Below are positions 6,263 through 6,339 of a stretch of DNA of 6,339 bases, piece by piece. The DNA lies in assembly GCA_019911785.1 (NCBI GenBank), contig JAIOJM010000137.1, positions 1 to 6,339 of the forward strand, in the 5' to 3' direction. Source of the DNA: Sulfuricella sp. GTDB lineage: Bacteria > Pseudomonadota > Gammaproteobacteria > Burkholderiales > Sulfuricellaceae. The stretch's first letter is position 1. The number at the start of each line of letters is the position of its first letter. The position numbers and the translations under genes are program-made. The notes under the pieces were generated by a model. It searched no databases, was not told where the DNA came from, and saw nothing but the letters and a program-made list of their open reading frames with translations.

Positions 6263-6337
6263 TCACACCCAGCCCCGCCGCTCGATTTCGGCAATCATTT
6301 TGCTGGCTGTAGCTATGAGTGCTGGCACAAAAGAATG
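6263..6337 (-). CDS. C-terminal end of an unidentified gene (5' end outside window)
   Basis: A minus-strand frame is open from the right edge to a TGA at 6263-6265 and encodes 25 residues ending ASKMIAEIERRGWV. The charged, amphipathic helix-like ending looks like a real protein C-terminus. At this length no family can be named. If it is real, it is the gene before mntA in the same direction, 100 bp upstream. It could be the missing transporter permease or an unrelated gene; nothing in these residues decides. Confidence 0.35.
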   Translation of the reverse strand, partial: HSFVPALIATASKMIAEIERRGWV

Positions 6338-6339
6338 GC

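Noticed and set aside
5902..6312. 136-residue plus-strand frame opposite mntA
   Set aside because: It is the antisense of the well-supported mntA gene and has no recognisable domain.
1..6339. CRISPR arrays, tRNA/rRNA genes, insertion sequences
   Set aside because: No regularly spaced repeats, RNA gene signatures, transposase motifs or terminal inverted repeats could be seen.

Overview
The window looks like part of a surface-polysaccharide (O-antigen or capsule type) gene cluster from a Gram-negative bacterium, most likely a member of the Pseudomonadota. The evidence is a Wzt-type ABC-transporter ATPase with a C-terminal carbohydrate-binding region, three glycosyltransferases and a PAPS-dependent sulfotransferase in one short stretch. 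No rRNA, tRNA or housekeeping gene is present to fix the taxon more closely.

Layout from left to right: the 3' part of a plus-strand family-2 glycosyltransferase (3-689) converges with, and overlaps by 8 bp, a minus-strand family-2 glycosyltransferase (682-1665). All other genes are on the minus strand, so they are transcribed from right to left. In transcription order they are: the tail of an unidentified gene (6263-6337), a MntA-like nucleotidyltransferase antitoxin (5869-6162), a HepT-like RNase toxin (5505-5885), the Wzt-like ATPase (4226-5515), a GT-B type glycosyltransferase (3018-4187), a sulfotransferase (2071-3021), a 405-bp stretch of gene debris (1666-2070), and the GT2 gene. The mntA/hepT, hepT/wzt and GT-B/sulfotransferase junctions all overlap, which suggests one translationally coupled transcript.

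The 405-bp stretch between the sulfotransferase and the GT2 gene is not empty. It holds the broken N-terminus of an NAD(P)-dependent sugar epimerase/dehydratase, whose Rossmann motif is split by a 4-bp tandem duplication. Just upstream of that is a second protein-like C-terminal remnant with in-frame stops. The locus has therefore lost genes by decay.

Inferred working picture: glycosyltransferases build a glycan on the cytoplasmic face of the membrane, the sulfotransferase adds sulfate to it (possibly as a side group or end cap), and the Wzt C-terminal domain recognises the glycan for export. The permease partner (Wzm) is not in the window. The HepT/MntA toxin-antitoxin pair sits where a wzm gene would commonly be expected, directly against wzt. 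This is the most unusual arrangement seen here.
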